50,176 nt of DNA from Silene noctiflora (taxonomy: Eukaryota > Streptophyta > Magnoliopsida > Caryophyllales > Caryophyllaceae), in contig VHZZ01000874.1 in the NCBI GenBank assembly GCA_009801015.1, positions 82,817 to 132,992 of the forward strand. Reading direction: 5' to 3'. Shown piece after piece: positions 12,701 through 24,264 of the stretch. Below the pieces are notes generated by a model, which saw only the letters and a list, made by a program, of their open reading frames with translations, searched no databases and had not been told where the DNA came from. A program made the position numbers and the translations under genes. Position 1 is the stretch's first letter, and the number at the start of each line of letters is the position of its first letter.

Positions 12701-15689
12701 GTCCAACCCGTCCCATGCCAGGTTATGGTCCGGCCTGAGCTGAACCGGCCAACCCACTTCTTTCCTAGAGTTGTGTCAGGGTTGATCCACCCAACTCTGA
12801 CCCGTGACAGTCTGTCCTGTGGCTACCTCTTATAGATGATATGGTTCATTCTTCATACTCTGAATTTAGCCATAGAATTAAATATCGGCTGCGACACTGA
12901 TATGTGACCGAATTGTAAAGGTTTTCGAGTTTACTGCGATCCCATTTTACCGTGTTTTAAGGCGAGATTAGGCCAAGATAACCAATACCACAACCGCAAC
13001 TGAATCCCAGATCTAATACTACTCCCTCTGGACAATTGTTTTCTTCCCATTTCTCTAATATATGTGAGTATTTTATTGAAACGAGAAGAAAACAGCTGTC
13101 TGGAGGGAGTATGTTTGAAGCTGCAGAAGTTAAAACACACATAATGTGATGATGATTTTTTGTGTTCACATTGCTGTGTAATATTAATGTTGGCTAAAAG
13201 CCCTCGAGTCATGTATAAAAGCCTGCAAATTTATGGGTGTATCTTATCTAGATTAGTGACTAAATGACATGCTTTCTGAGGTGTATCTTTGTAAACATTT
13301 TACATTTCAGAAATGTGCTTCTGAAGGGTGGTGACCTTCCTGCTTCAATGGATGCAGTTGATATCTTCTTCGATGGTAAGCTTATTGTTTTTTGCTACTC
13401 ATATCTTGCTCTCTCCTTTTCTTGTAAGGCTATGCTGTGGCACTAGTGCTGGCACCAAAGCTTTTGAATATAATATTTAGTGTTCTCGCAGGAAATGCTG
13501 TGTGTGAGCTTAGTTCATCTCGCATTAAAACACGTAATACTCATGGAACTGGTTGCACATTGGCTTCAAGTATAGCAGCCGAGTTAGCTAAAGGCCTATC
13601 CATGATTTCAGCAGTTAAGGTGATTACCTTTTTTTTTTTCTTGTCATGAGACTCGGGACAATCTACTAAAGTCATTACCATGATATTAGATAGCACCCTC
13701 AACTCCAATCCATGAGGCCATTGGGGTGTAATGGTGTATTTCGTATTACACCTACTTCATATGTGTGTACCCGCCATTTTTATTATATTTAATTCATATC
13801 TCTTCGACCAAGAAACTTATACCGGAAAGTAAGCACTTCATTGACACCAAGAGCTTAATTAGTTTTTCCTTTTTAATTTGTAAAATTAGCTTTTCCGTTA
13901 ATATTAAGCTCTTAGATTAATGGAAACTAGACTTACATTATGTTACAAGTTTTTCTGTTAATTGGTAGCTTTGGGGCCCTAGATTAGTTTTTTCGTTAAA
14001 AACTGTTTTATCATCTTATCATTCTTCCTATTTGTCAATGTTTTGGTATATCAATTCCTTCTATTGTGTATGGAAAGCTATCTACCTTTTGTTGCATTTA
14101 CTTTCCTGATAGGTACTATAACTTGAAAACTGATAATCTTTTAGCAAACTAAATTTGCTTTTTTGTGATTGTGCTGATGAGAAATAAGGAAGTATAATGT
14201 CTTGAATTTTTCATGCCTTCTTGTTGTCTCACGAGTTATTTGTTAAATCCACAATTTTCATTGACAAATGACACGTGAAAAACGTTGATGTCCGTCCATT
14301 CCTTTTGCTTTCCTGCATTTTCCCACTTTCGTCACTTTCATCACTCCCGATTTTTTCATCTTTGAATTAAACATTCCTTCATTTTCGTATGTTTTAGATC
14401 GCCAAGCGCTTTATTGACACTGCATTACATTATGGAAAAGATATGGACATTGGTAGAGGACCTCAAGGGCCCTTTGATCACTTTATGAAGCTTAAATCTG
14501 TGGCTGGTAGATCAATTGCACCTCGGTTATTCAGGCCGGAAGATTTATTTCTATATGCTGTTACAGATTCTAGAATGAATAAAAAATGGGACCGTTCAAT
14601 GGCCGATGCTGTCAGAGCTGCTATAGAAGGAGGGGCTACCATTGTTCAACTAAGGTCAGTACCAACTCTACTGTTTTAATAAACATGTTTTCCTTAATAC
14701 GGAGTAAGACTTCAAGGCAGTTCTCACCATTTTCCTTCAATAACTTGGCGGTTTGAGTTTGATTATGAGTTCTGCTTGCTGTGAAACCCCTTTTAGTGTG
14801 TTTTTGTTTACTGATTTAACACAGTTTAGTCAAGGAGTAAAAGATGCACAACTTATGCTACTATAGTCTCTTTCGATTTGTGCTTCCATAAATTGACATT
14901 TTTCCTTTCCAAGACTTTGCAAGAAATCGTGATCTAACGAGTTGCGTAACAAGTCATTTTTTTAATTCATTCTTTGATCTGGATTATGATTAAGTAAAGC
15001 AAAATAACTCGCTAAATCGGTTGCACTTTTTTTCATTGTGAAGTAGCAGTTATTCTATGCAATTTTCAATGCAATTTTTTTTCGGGTCATCTTGAAACAA
15101 CCTCCCTTGTTAACTTGTTTGCCTACACAAGGTAATATTATTGTGTTACATTCATAGGGAAAAGGATGTGGACACTCTGGATTTTATTGAAGCAGCCAAA
15201 GAATGTCTCAGTATCTGCCATTCGAAGGGGATTCCTTTAGTAATTAATGACAGAGTTGATGTCGCTCTTGCCTGCGATGCCGATGGTGTGCATGTGGGGC
15301 AGTCTGACATGCCAGTCCCTTTAGTTCGCTCTCTTTTGGGCCCTGAAAAAATCATCGGCATTTCATGCAAAACACCAGAACAAGCCCGACAAGCATGGAT
15401 TGATGGGGCTGATTATATTGGCAGTGGAGGCGTTTTCCCTACCAATACTAAAGCAAATAATCGTACTATTGGCTTAGATGGCTTGAAAGACGTTTGTTTA
15501 GCATCCAAACTACCCGTTGTTGCGATTGGTGGCATAGGTGCATCAAAGGCTCGCTCTGTTATGGAATTGGATGCACCAAATTTGGAAGGGGTTGCTGTTG
15601 TTTCAGCTCTCTTTGACACTGAATGTGTTTACTCAGCAACTCGGGAGTTGTATGGAGTTTTACGGGAGTCCGTACCAAGGAGAAAGTAG
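9711..15689 (+). CDS. TH1: TH1, bifunctional HMP-phosphate kinase / thiamine-phosphate synthase
   Basis: Nine exons: 9711-9890, 10497-10571, 10819-10894, 10977-11052, 12031-12165, 13311-13375, 13492-13619, 14398-14654, 15158-15689. This gives 507 aa from the first in-frame ATG (Arabidopsis TH1 is about 522). The N-terminal ThiD half phosphorylates HMP-P: it starts [20 protein letters not shown], carries VKTGMLPS and [10 protein letters not shown], and has the anion-hole motif [17 protein letters not shown]. The C-terminal ThiE half couples HMP-PP to the thiazole phosphate: [43 protein letters not shown] and AIGGIGAS. This is the plant-type fusion acting in the plastid. The start at 9711 leaves almost no transit peptide (see the leader entry). 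Intron 5 holds a copy of part of exon 5. A solo LTR follows 34 bp after the stop. No TPP riboswitch was seen, and none is expected in TH1. Confidence 0.95.
12237..12263 (+). repeat. Intronic copy of a TH1 exon-5 fragment
   Basis: These 27 bases in TH1 intron 5 match exon 5 bases 12059-12087 (the codons for VTPNIKEAS plus an edge), except that two A residues are missing. Both copies start GTGACACCAAATATAA and end AGAGGCATCTGT. The copy lies 72 bp beyond the exon's donor. A match this long so close by is far beyond chance. Confidence 0.8.
13022..13109. mobile_element. Short Stowaway-type MITE in TH1 intron 5
   Basis: At 88 bp, it runs from CTCCCTCTGGACA to TGTCTGGAGGGAG with long complementary arms (also GTTTTCTTC / GAAGAAAAC) and TA on both sides (13020-13021, 13110-13111). 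It has no coding capacity. The same intron also contains a lone CTCCCTCC end near 12366 for which I could not find a partner. Confidence 0.75.
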
Positions 15690-15754
15690 ACTTTTCGTGT
15701 GACTTGGTATCTTCTATTAATCTTGTAATACTACGGTTTTCACTGCCTTTGGTG

Positions 15755-15897
15755 ACTCGACCGAGTAGGACTTACTCTGTCGAGTAAGTCTGTGTCTTTT
15801 TAAGTAGAGTCTGGAAGTGAGGTACTCGATCGAGTAGCTGGGTCACTCGATCGAGTAAGGGCCACTCGATCGAGTAGCATACTTACTCGATCGAGTA
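15755..15897. repeat. Cluster of six ACTCGATCGAGTA-type palindromes within the LTR
   Basis: Palindromic units with core ACTCGATCGAGTA occur at 15823-15836, 15845-15857, 15864-15876 and 15884-15897. Two diverged units lie at 15755-15767 (ACTCGACCGAGTA) and 15774-15786 (ACTCTGTCGAGTA). Spacing is irregular (6-37 bp between units), so this is a clustered motif rather than a head-to-tail satellite. Confidence 0.85.
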
Positions 15898-15918
15898 AGT
15901 TGCGTTACAGGCTGTTTT

Positions 15919-15924
15919 AATAAA
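15919..15924 (+). terminator. AATAAA signal in the LTR, possible TH1 polyadenylation signal
   Basis: A canonical AATAAA lies 230 bp after the TH1 stop and inside the solo LTR. It would be the natural first strong signal for TH1 transcripts reading into the LTR. It could equally be the LTR's own signal. Transcript ends are needed to confirm its use. Confidence 0.3.
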
Positions 15925-16245
15925 GGTTGTAAATAACGCGAGTTAGCCTTATATGCTTTTGTCATTGTTCATTTCATTCATAAGTCGATAAACTTACACA
16001 AGAAACCTNNNAAAANNTTATCTCGCGCTATTCGCAACCCGGAGCTTGAGTCGGTNNTTTTNCGTGNCNATCACATCATGTTGATCCTTNTCTNNTGGGT
16101 AAGATCCTAGTATCGTTTTTGTGTTGTTCCGTTAATGTTGGTTAAACCCTAATTTGGGAGATTTGGGGGTTATGGGTAGAAACCAGTTTATGATGTGTAG
16201 TTATTGATTGTTGTTGTAGGTGACGATGTGATATGTTTGTACAAT

Positions 16246-16301
16246 TGTATGATTGGCTCCAGTCATAGCGGAATGTATGATTGGCTCCAGTCATAGCGGA
16301 A
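16246..16301. repeat. Two-copy 28-bp tandem repeat in the LTR
   Basis: Two identical, adjacent 28-bp units (16246-16273 and 16274-16301), each reading TGTATGATTGGCTCCAGTC onward. A small tandem duplication inside the LTR, with no function inferred. Confidence 0.8.
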
Positions 16302-17079
16302 TGCGAAAAGGTAGGGTTTTCCTACTCGGTTATTGTATACATAATTGTAAGATGATTGTTGGTTGTTCGTTATGCGGTTATGTTGATCTTGATAGTAATT
16401 GGTTATTGTGTTTGTATGATGTATACATGTTTTGTGTTGTATGATGTGATGGTATGATGGAGGTGGTGATTGGAGTATGATGCGAGATGCGTTCTCGGCT
16501 GAGTGGAGTCACTTGCGGGAGTGACTTCACGCCCTTGATTCGCCCTCCGTGGAACCCGCCACGGGAGGGGATGTGCACATTAATGAACTAGGGTTTTCGC
16601 TCGGATTGATGAGCGGGGCTTAGGTGGGAACGNCTGCGGNCCCCCACTGGCAGGGCTACACACCTTGGGTGTGTAGTCAATGATGCGGAGTGATGTGGAG
16701 ATGTGGCGGAGTTGGTGGATTGTGTGTGTGTGTACCTTGTTTCGTATTTTGTGAATGCAGTAACTGACCCTGTTTAATTGTTTTAAAAACTGTGGTGATC
16801 TATTCGGGGATGGTGAGCAGTTGTTGAGCAGGTATGAGATGATGCGCATGGGATAGCTGGGGGTGTCACCACGAAGTGTTAGGAGAGTCTTCCGCTGTGT
16901 TCGAGTCTGTAGTAGTTGGTTTTTGAGACTTTGTTTCCAGTTGTATTTTGTTAGACAGTTTAATCAATGTTGTAATCACCTTAACTATTTATTTAAATGA
17001 TGTTTCTTTATTGTCTAATGATAACACCTTTATACTCGAGGTGGCCTTGGTAAGGCACTTGGAGTGTGGGGGTGTTACA

Positions 17080-19654
17080 AATCTTTCCTAATTTCTTTTT
17101 GTATTTTTCAATGAGGTAAGCTAAGGTTGATGATATTAAAGGGATTCCATCCTTCTTTTTCTTTTGCTCAATGGTTTTTCCTTAATAATTCTAGAGAAGG
17201 TACTCCCGAGTCCCGCCTCCAAGTGAGAATAAGGTTTATACTTACCTTTTCATTGTGTCTCACTGTCGACTGTCTCACAATAAGGTTCAGGACTTGCTTT
17301 ATTCTTTTTCAAATGTTACTTTTGGACAATTTTAACTTAATGAAAATATGCATTTACCAGAATTGTCACTCTTTTGCAGCCTCTTGCATATTTTTAGCTA
17401 GCGTCGCACTGTCGCTTAATTTTCTCCTCTCTAATTCGTTCTTCTCACTTGTATATCACGCTATTTTTTATCCTTGCTTTTATATCCTTACTTGGCGGAG
17501 TATCATGTCTGTTGGAAGTACCTTACTCTCAGGCTTCTGCAACTGACTTATGGAGCAGCTGCATTTTCTATATGCGTCAGACGTCATTTGGCGTCCGTCA
17601 TGAATGCTATGAGTACTGTCTCTTGTAAAAACAAGAATCACAAAGGATTGTGCAGTTCTGCTTTATATGACCCTTTGTTGCAGGCCTTCTGGACACTCCG
17701 AGCAACGGCTACCGCAAGACAAACTTCTTCAACTTTCTCCTCCATCCATTTTCCTGTAATCTTCAGCAATTTAAGAGAAAAAGGCGTCTGTTTTTGCAGA
17801 ACCTACGTGCAGGGATGGTGGCCCATCTTTCGGTCATGCTCCCATGCGCCGCCTAGTTGTATTGGTTAATTGGACCACCAGTTGAGCCATAAGTTCCCTC
17901 CGAGGTTCGATTCTTATTACGAAGGAAGTTGTATATTACTCCGTATTATAAAGAGTTTGCACAAGTTAATATAACTAAATAATTTCACAAGTTTTATCAA
18001 AATAATATGGTTTTTCCATTTTTTAATATTCGTGGAAGAATTAATTTACAATGAGCAAACTGCGCTGGATCAAATGACACCTATTGGACCATGTGAACCA
18101 TGCCAACTGGGCCAACTGGGCCAACTGCCTTGTCAATTGACCATCGACTGGGCTATGACCCGTGTCTGACCCTTATTACTTACAGAAATGGTAATAAAGC
18201 GCGGTTTGTGGCAGAAATTAAGTCGTGCATGTGCCATGCTAGCCTAGCAGTCTGTGACCCAATTACCACCGGTGATGGAAATGGTGGTGGTGGAGACAAG
18301 ACGACTTGAATCAATTTAAAAAAAAAAAAAGTGAAATAGACAAAAAAGAAGGATATTGTATTAAAAAAATATCTTTTTATAAGGTGTGCGATTATTATGG
18401 TGACGAATTAGTGCATTCCTAATAAACACAACAAATAGAATATTTAATTCGGAATCAGGTCAAATCCGAGTCATATCATATCATGTATAACCCATTCAAA
18501 TCTAATAAAACCATTTAAAAAAGGGTCAAAATAACCATTCCAAGTGTGCTCTACAATGCATGGCACAAAAAGGAAATAGAGAAATAAAGTTGAAGACATT
18601 GTGGTGACCAAAACACATGGAGAAGACATTCCTTGATTTTTACAGATGAAAGTTCCTTTGTTTACTCAACATTTATTCTCACTTCCCTTTTCAACCTTCC
18701 TCCTTTTTTTTATTATTATTATACTTACTTTTTACTTTCCCTTTTCTCTACTCTTTTTATTTTATTCATTTCGTTTGCGCAGCCTCGGACACGGAACCGG
18801 TCCTTCGATTTTAATAACCGGAATTACAGGCTTTATCGATGAAAATTCAATATAAAACCTCGAAATATACTACACTTATACATTCATAGAGCCTTCATTT
18901 GTTTTAGGGTTCAGACGCCCATAATCGTGTATATTCATATATAATCGGGTTATATTCTCCGTCTGTTTCTTTAAAATCTCTCACAATCTCCTTTAGCAAC
19001 AAATAAGTAAACAAATATAAATAAGTATAATTATGACGTGAAATTAAGATATTTAGATACGTTATCAGAAATTTTATAAACATAGATTTTTCAACAAAAA
19101 CAGAAATATTGAGATAGAGATGTCCTATGGTTATGATTAAATTATCTTATTAGGAAACGTGGATACATCAATCACAATATAAAACATTTCACTATTATAA
19201 ATACAAATTTTTCTCTAAGTTTGAAATATCCATTTTAAATTTAAAGCGAGTCAAACAAATAAATAAGCAAAAAAAATATATATATATTTAAGACAATTAT
19301 GTCCGTCTTAAGAGAGACCAACCGAACCGGAAATATCCCAATGATAATTCCCTTCCCTTTATCATCTTAATCATTTAAGAGAACTTGAATACTTGTATAA
19401 TTCAATTTCCTGAGAAAAAATAAATATAAATCTCTCTATTTCCACCTCTTCATCCCTCTTTCCTGACACACATACACTCTTTCTGTAAGCTTTATAATTC
19501 ACTCAATTTTAATTTTAATCAGGTACCCTTTAACTTATTCTTATTGTTTTTCAATTAATTTTATTATTTTAATTTGATTTGATTGATTAAGTTTATATTT
19601 TTATAACTTTTTGGTGATTATTTTTTCTGGGTAGTAAAAAAATTTGCAAAAAAG
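17080..19654. other. Intergenic region between the solo LTR and the SnRK2 gene
   Basis: The left part may be the original TH1 3' flank displaced by the LTR. An open frame at 17474-17869 matches no family I know and overlaps a SINE-like element, so I do not call it a gene. A three-fold CCAACTGGG repeat lies near 18101-18130. The region 18550-19654 is the SnRK2 promoter and leader: pyrimidine-rich from about 19430, with possible leader splice sites (GT near 19523, AG near 19634) that I cannot prove. Confidence 0.45.
17842..17960 (+). mobile_element. Possible tRNA-derived SINE
   Basis: TAGTTGTATTGG at 17854-17865 resembles a Pol III A box, and GGTTCGATTCT at 17904-17914 resembles a B box 39 bp later, the usual spacing in tRNA-derived SINE heads. 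It does not fold as a tRNA that I can see. The 3' end is uncertain, as no clear tail or target duplication was found. Confidence 0.4.
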
Positions 19655-22600
19655 ATGGAGAAATATGAATTGGTGAAGGATATAGGATCTGGGAATTTTG
19701 GGGTTGCTCGTCTTATGAGAAATAAGGAAACCAAAGAACTTGTTGCCATGAAATACATCGAGCGTGGCCCCAAGGTTTGATTCCATTATTTTTTTTTGGA
19801 TTAATTTTGGTTTAATTTTGGTTGATTTTGGTTAATTATGGTTTAATTATGGTTAATTTTGGTGGGATTTTGATAATTTGGGTGTGATTGTTTGTGGGTT
19901 GTTGTTAGATTGATGAAAATGTTGCTAGAGAAATCATTAATCATAGATCGCTTCGTCATCCGAATATTATCCGATTCAAGGAGGTAGGTTGGTTTTGTTG
20001 ATTGTTTGTTTATTGAATTTTAGGGAAAATTTTGATGAATTTTGGTGTGTTAATGTTTGGTGAAATGGGTTTTTGTTTGTGTTGATTTTGGTGTTTTGGG
20101 AATGTGGTTTTGATAGTTGGTGTTGACACCAACGCATCTTGCAATTGTGATGGAGTATGCAGCTGGTGGCGAGCTTTTCGAACGGATTTGTAATGCAGGA
20201 AGGTTTAGTGAGGATGAGGTACTTGTTAGTTGTTACTTGTAATTCTTATGGTTATTATGCGCTATTTTTTAAAGATTAGCTTGGTTAGTTGTCAAAAGTA
20301 CTACTAGTGACGGAGCCAAGATTTGAATTTCGAGGTTAAGTGTGCTTAATACATTGGGTGAAAACTCCAGGGAACGAATTAGTAATGTTAGAGAGTAACT
20401 TGGTACAGATTTGAGTTTTTTAACTAAGTATTCATATTTTTCAATGCTTAGGGCTAGGGGAGCTTCATCCCCTGCAAGCCCTCCTAGCTTCGTCATTGAG
20501 TAGTACTGTTTCCTTTTAGGATTATTTTTTTGTTGTTCTGATGTTAGGTGGAAATGCTGGTGCGTGTAATCAAACGGATTTAAACTCGGGATAAATGTAG
20601 CCACCTAAAGTTTCACATACCTTAATTTTTAACTAATAGGCGAAACTCCAATGTTAATGTGTTCATGTTATTTAATAAGTTGAAATGTAGCTGTTTGGCT
20701 TTTGGGAGAATGGGTATTAGAATTAAATTCGGAATGTTGAACCTTCTACAATTCAAATGGTCGTCAACTTGTTCATTTTGTTGCAATTGCAGGCGAGATA
20801 TTTCTTCCAGCAACTTATATCTGGTGTCAGCTATTGTCATACGATGGTAATGCTCGCGTTTTTTTAGAGGAGAAGCTACCATTTGTTTGCTGGGTTGGCC
20901 GGAATATAGTGTTTTTAAGCAGTGATATGACCTTTTTGTTTTTGTTATTATTTCACTTTTATATGTTTTTGCTCAGCAAATATGTCATAGAGATTTGAAG
21001 TTGGAAAATACCCTCTTGGATGGAAGCCCAGCACCTCGTTTAAAAATATGTGATTTTGGCTACTCAAAGGCAAGTAAATTTCAGCGACTCAAATTCAGTA
21101 GCCCCCGTTTAGCTCTAGTATGGCCGTTCCAAGATTATTTATAGGATTTACTTAATTATGTTTGTTGTGAATGGACAGTCCTCTCTTTTGCATTCAAGAC
21201 CCAAATCAACTGTTGGAACTCCTGCTTACATTGCGCCCGAGGTTCTCTCTCGTAGAGAATATGATGGCAAGGTAACTATTGAGTTAAAGTATTTATAATA
21301 TGGAAGCTAATAGTTTTTGAAGCAGTGTGTTATTAAGAATATGCTAGCTTTGCCATCACAAGATCTTATATTCTATTAAATCATGTTTGCTAGCGGACTA
21401 GCGGTTGCTCTGTTAGGAGTTGGCTCATCCGTCTTTAAATTGTTAAATACCTCAATCACTACGTAGCTTGCTTGTTTTCCTTATGTCCTATCTCCTGAGC
21501 TGTTCTATCTGTAGCTTCATGGCCATATTTATAAGTATGTCCTCATTCCATATAATCTGGTGAATTAACAACTTTGGCATAATAAACAACCCGAGGTTAC
21601 GTATATTTAGCTCCTGAACATGTCTATTATCGGCTGAATGCAGCTTCTAACTGTAATCCTGCAATCCTGTTTTTCAGTCTTATACTCCACCCTAGTCAAA
21701 ATTTGACTTTTCTATTTTTTGTAGATAAGATGATGCATGATAGTTTGACAATTGACAGTGTAGTTATCCACCTTTCATTATGTATATGAGCGTCACTTTT
21801 AGGGTGTACTTTTGTATATGCCGTCATCCTATCTTGTCTTTTTTGTAGATGGGTGACACCTCTATGATATCTTTGTACATGGATGTCACCCCCTTAGTGG
21901 TCCATTAATTAATATTGTATCTTACTTATCAAAAAAGAGAATGCTCGTAAGTTTCTTAGGAACTACTATTCTTTTCAGATGGCTGATGTATGGTCCTGTG
22001 GAGTTACACTCTATGTCATGCTTGTTGGAGCTTATCCTTTTGAAGACCAAGAAGACCCGAAAAACTTCAGGAAGACTATCAATGTATTGTTTTCAATTCT
22101 TGGTATCTATTGACGTGATATAGGTATATAGATTTCCTAATTCTGATCTTCTTTGGCTTGTATTTTTCCAGAGGATAATGGCTGTTCAATACAAGATTCC
22201 AGATTACGTTCATGTATCTCAGGAATGTAAACAACTTCTTGCTCGCATCTTTGTTGCAAATCCGTCAAGGGTAGGTTACTTTTGATATCTCCGCAATTTA
22301 GTCATGTCAAATCATATACTTGTCACATATTCAACTTAGTTTATGTCATTAATTTGTTTATTTGTGTTATATGTATTGTGGTTGGTTGCTCTAAAGGGTT
22401 GGTGCAAATTTTCTAAATTGCAAAATGAGATAATATTTCTTTTTGATTGTTTGCCTGGTATCTTAGCCTTGTAGTGCCAATGTCTATGGACTCTTTAATT
22501 AATACTACCTCTGATTCTTTGAAATTGCCCCACTTCTTAAGATTTCTGAGGAGCATTTAATCAAATGGGGCAGTTCCTAAGAATCGGAGGAAGTAATGTT

Positions 22601-24264
22601 TTAGATTTAGAAGTTGCACAGATATACTGAATATTTAGATTCATGATAGTTAGAAATCTTGATGACAACAAGTTTCTTAATCTGAACCACGTAGAAGAGT
22701 TTGTGAACTGATAGTACAACTATGTCGATCATCTAAGAAATTTCAGACCATTGATGATTATAAATTCTGGACTCTGAAGGTATTTTTTTCCTACTCAATA
22801 CATTTCATGGAATTGTTTGGATACACCTCAAACGTAGTCATTTAGGTACAAGGAAGTAAATTGATTGCACAAAAAAGAGGTTTTGTCTGGTTGCATTTAA
22901 GGTTAATTTGAATTGAAGATACTGTGTCTACAGTTCCAAAATTGTCAATGACCTGCAGTAATTTTTTGACTAGCAGCTATTAGGGCTGTGTGGTTGCTGT
23001 AGCTTGTAGTTGCAAGGATGAGGCTTAGTGTAGCTTGGGACTGTAGGACTTTCAACCGTTGGTTTGAGTAGAATCATACTGATTCCTAACTACTTAATTC
23101 GAGTCTCTGAATTCTTTTGATTTTTTCAAAATCTCTCACATAACTTGAGAAGCAGTGAGGAATTCCAATTCACCAAAGGAATAGGTTTACTCTCTTTACA
23201 TTTATCTTATTTGGAATTATTGTTCAAAGGAATGGCTAAGCTGAGAAGTACAAAGGCTTGACAGCCTGCAGAGAAGTAAATTTAATGCCGTGGCTATTAG
23301 GGGTAATTTCATTTCGAATGATATTTTGCTTACTGAAATCCTGACAACTCAACCAGTGACGTATACAACACTTCAAAGATTGAGGGATTGATGACTGGTT
23401 GAGATTTATACATGAAGAGAGTATATTTGAATACCGAAGCTAATAAGAGCTTGCGGGTTGATGTGCACCCAGAAGCACGACACGCCATGATGTTTTCTGT
23501 GGTACATTTGACCTGTTATACAAATATCACTTTTGACAACGCCTTCTGATGTGATGTGATGTGATCACCTCTTTAAACAGAATTGATCAAGGTTTCAATT
23601 TTGTTTCCTTGACCTTTTCTACTGGCCATTTCGTTTTTTGGGTTTTTCGCAAGTAAATTGGATTTTTTTTATGAATATGAAGACTGTTGATCCTTCTGTT
23701 TTTTGTGTTTGTAAGTTCCATCTGATGTTTACTTCATTCATCATTTTGTGATTTTGTCTTCAGTTTTTTTGAAAATCGCATAACTAATCTTCTGTGTCGT
23801 TCTGTCAACTTAAAACCATGTCTACTTGTAAAATCTTTGTACAAACGTGAAGTAGAAAGTAATTTGTAACGACAGGAGAATGTAGTTACCGTGTTTGAGC
23901 CGTGTAAGCTTGTGTTGTGCAGAGAATATCCATCAGAGAGATAAAAAACCACCCTTGGTTTCTGAAAAACTTACCAAGGGAGCTTACTGAAGCTCATCAA
24001 GCCACGTACTATAGAAGGGAAAACCCGACATTCTCTCTACAAACCGTGGAGGAAATCATGAAGATTGTTGACGAGGCCAAAAACCCTCCTCCTGTCTCAC
24101 GCTCCCTCGGCGCCTTTGGTTGGGGCGCAGAAGAGGACGGTGACAGCAAGGAAGAATCTGCATATGAGGAGGACGAGGAAGAGGAGGAAGAAGACGAGTA
24201 TGAAAAAACCGTCAAGGAGGTCCACGCTAGTGGAGAGTTTAGCAACATTGTCGTAAAAGAGTGA
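19655..24264 (+). CDS. SnRK2 protein kinase, subclass I (SnRK2.4/2.10-like)
   Basis: Nine exons: 19655-19774, 19909-19983, 20117-20218, 20793-20846, 20977-21069, 21179-21271, 21979-22083, 22172-22270, 23923-24264. All are phase 0, total 360 aa. The Ser/Thr kinase domain has the glycine loop GSGNFG (11-16), ATP-binding Lys33, catalytic HRDLKLEN (Asp123), DFG (Asp143), an activation loop [17 protein letters not shown] with Ser158/Thr159, and APE. The C-terminal SnRK2 box ([15 protein letters not shown]) is followed by a Glu/Asp-rich tail and [12 protein letters not shown]. An [12 protein letters not shown] Glu-rich tail, rather than an Asp-rich ABA box, points to subclass I, the osmotic-stress-activated kinases that respond weakly or not at all to ABA. 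The exon-5 donor is GC instead of GT. Intron 8 is 1652 bp, and introns 3 and 8 each hold a MITE. Confidence 0.97.
20297..20507. mobile_element. MITE with GTGACGGAGCC-type ends in SnRK2 intron 3
   Basis: The left end AGTACTACTAGTGACGGAGC is the near-complement of the right end, which reads AGCTTCGTCATTGAGTAGTACT with small differences. The body is 211 bp and has no transposase. No target duplication was resolved, so the superfamily is left open; the core terminal motif resembles the element in MLO intron 1. Confidence 0.6.
21070..21178 (+). other. GC-AG intron 5 of the SnRK2 gene
   Basis: Exon 5 must end TACTCAAAG (YSK) to meet SSLLH in exon 6. The intron then starts GCAAGT instead of GTAAGT and ends ATGGACAG. 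The flanking AAG and following AAGT give the strong complementarity to U1 that GC donors need. No GT in the correct frame is available nearby. Confidence 0.9.
22505..22593. mobile_element. Degenerate Stowaway-like MITE in SnRK2 intron 8
   Basis: CTACCTCTGATTCTTTGAAA faces CTAAGAATCGGAGGAAG, and inner arms TTGCCCCA / TGGGGCAG also pair. TA flanks both ends (22503-22504, 22594-22595). It is 89 bp and non-coding. Confidence 0.65.

Larger units (their letters stand above)
15724..17079. mobile_element. Solo LTR of an LTR retrotransposon at the TH1 3' end
   Basis: The 1356-bp unit begins TGTAATAC and ends GTGTTACA, a TG...CA terminus with short inverted ends. It is flanked by the perfect 5-bp duplication AATCT at 15719-15723 and 17080-17084. 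No gag or pol frame lies inside, so it is best read as a solo LTR left by LTR-LTR recombination. It contains the CGATCG palindrome array near its left end, a 28-bp tandem repeat at 16246-16301, and runs of N near 16008-16094 and 16633-16640. The family could not be assigned. Confidence 0.85.

Noticed and set aside
15690..15723. TPP riboswitch in the TH1 3' region
   Set aside because: The conserved CTGAGA and GATAATGCCAGCG-type elements were not seen. In plants this riboswitch is known from THIC, not TH1.
17474..17869. 131-residue open frame after the solo LTR
   Set aside because: No recognisable domain, Cys/Ser-rich low-quality sequence, and overlap with a SINE-like element.
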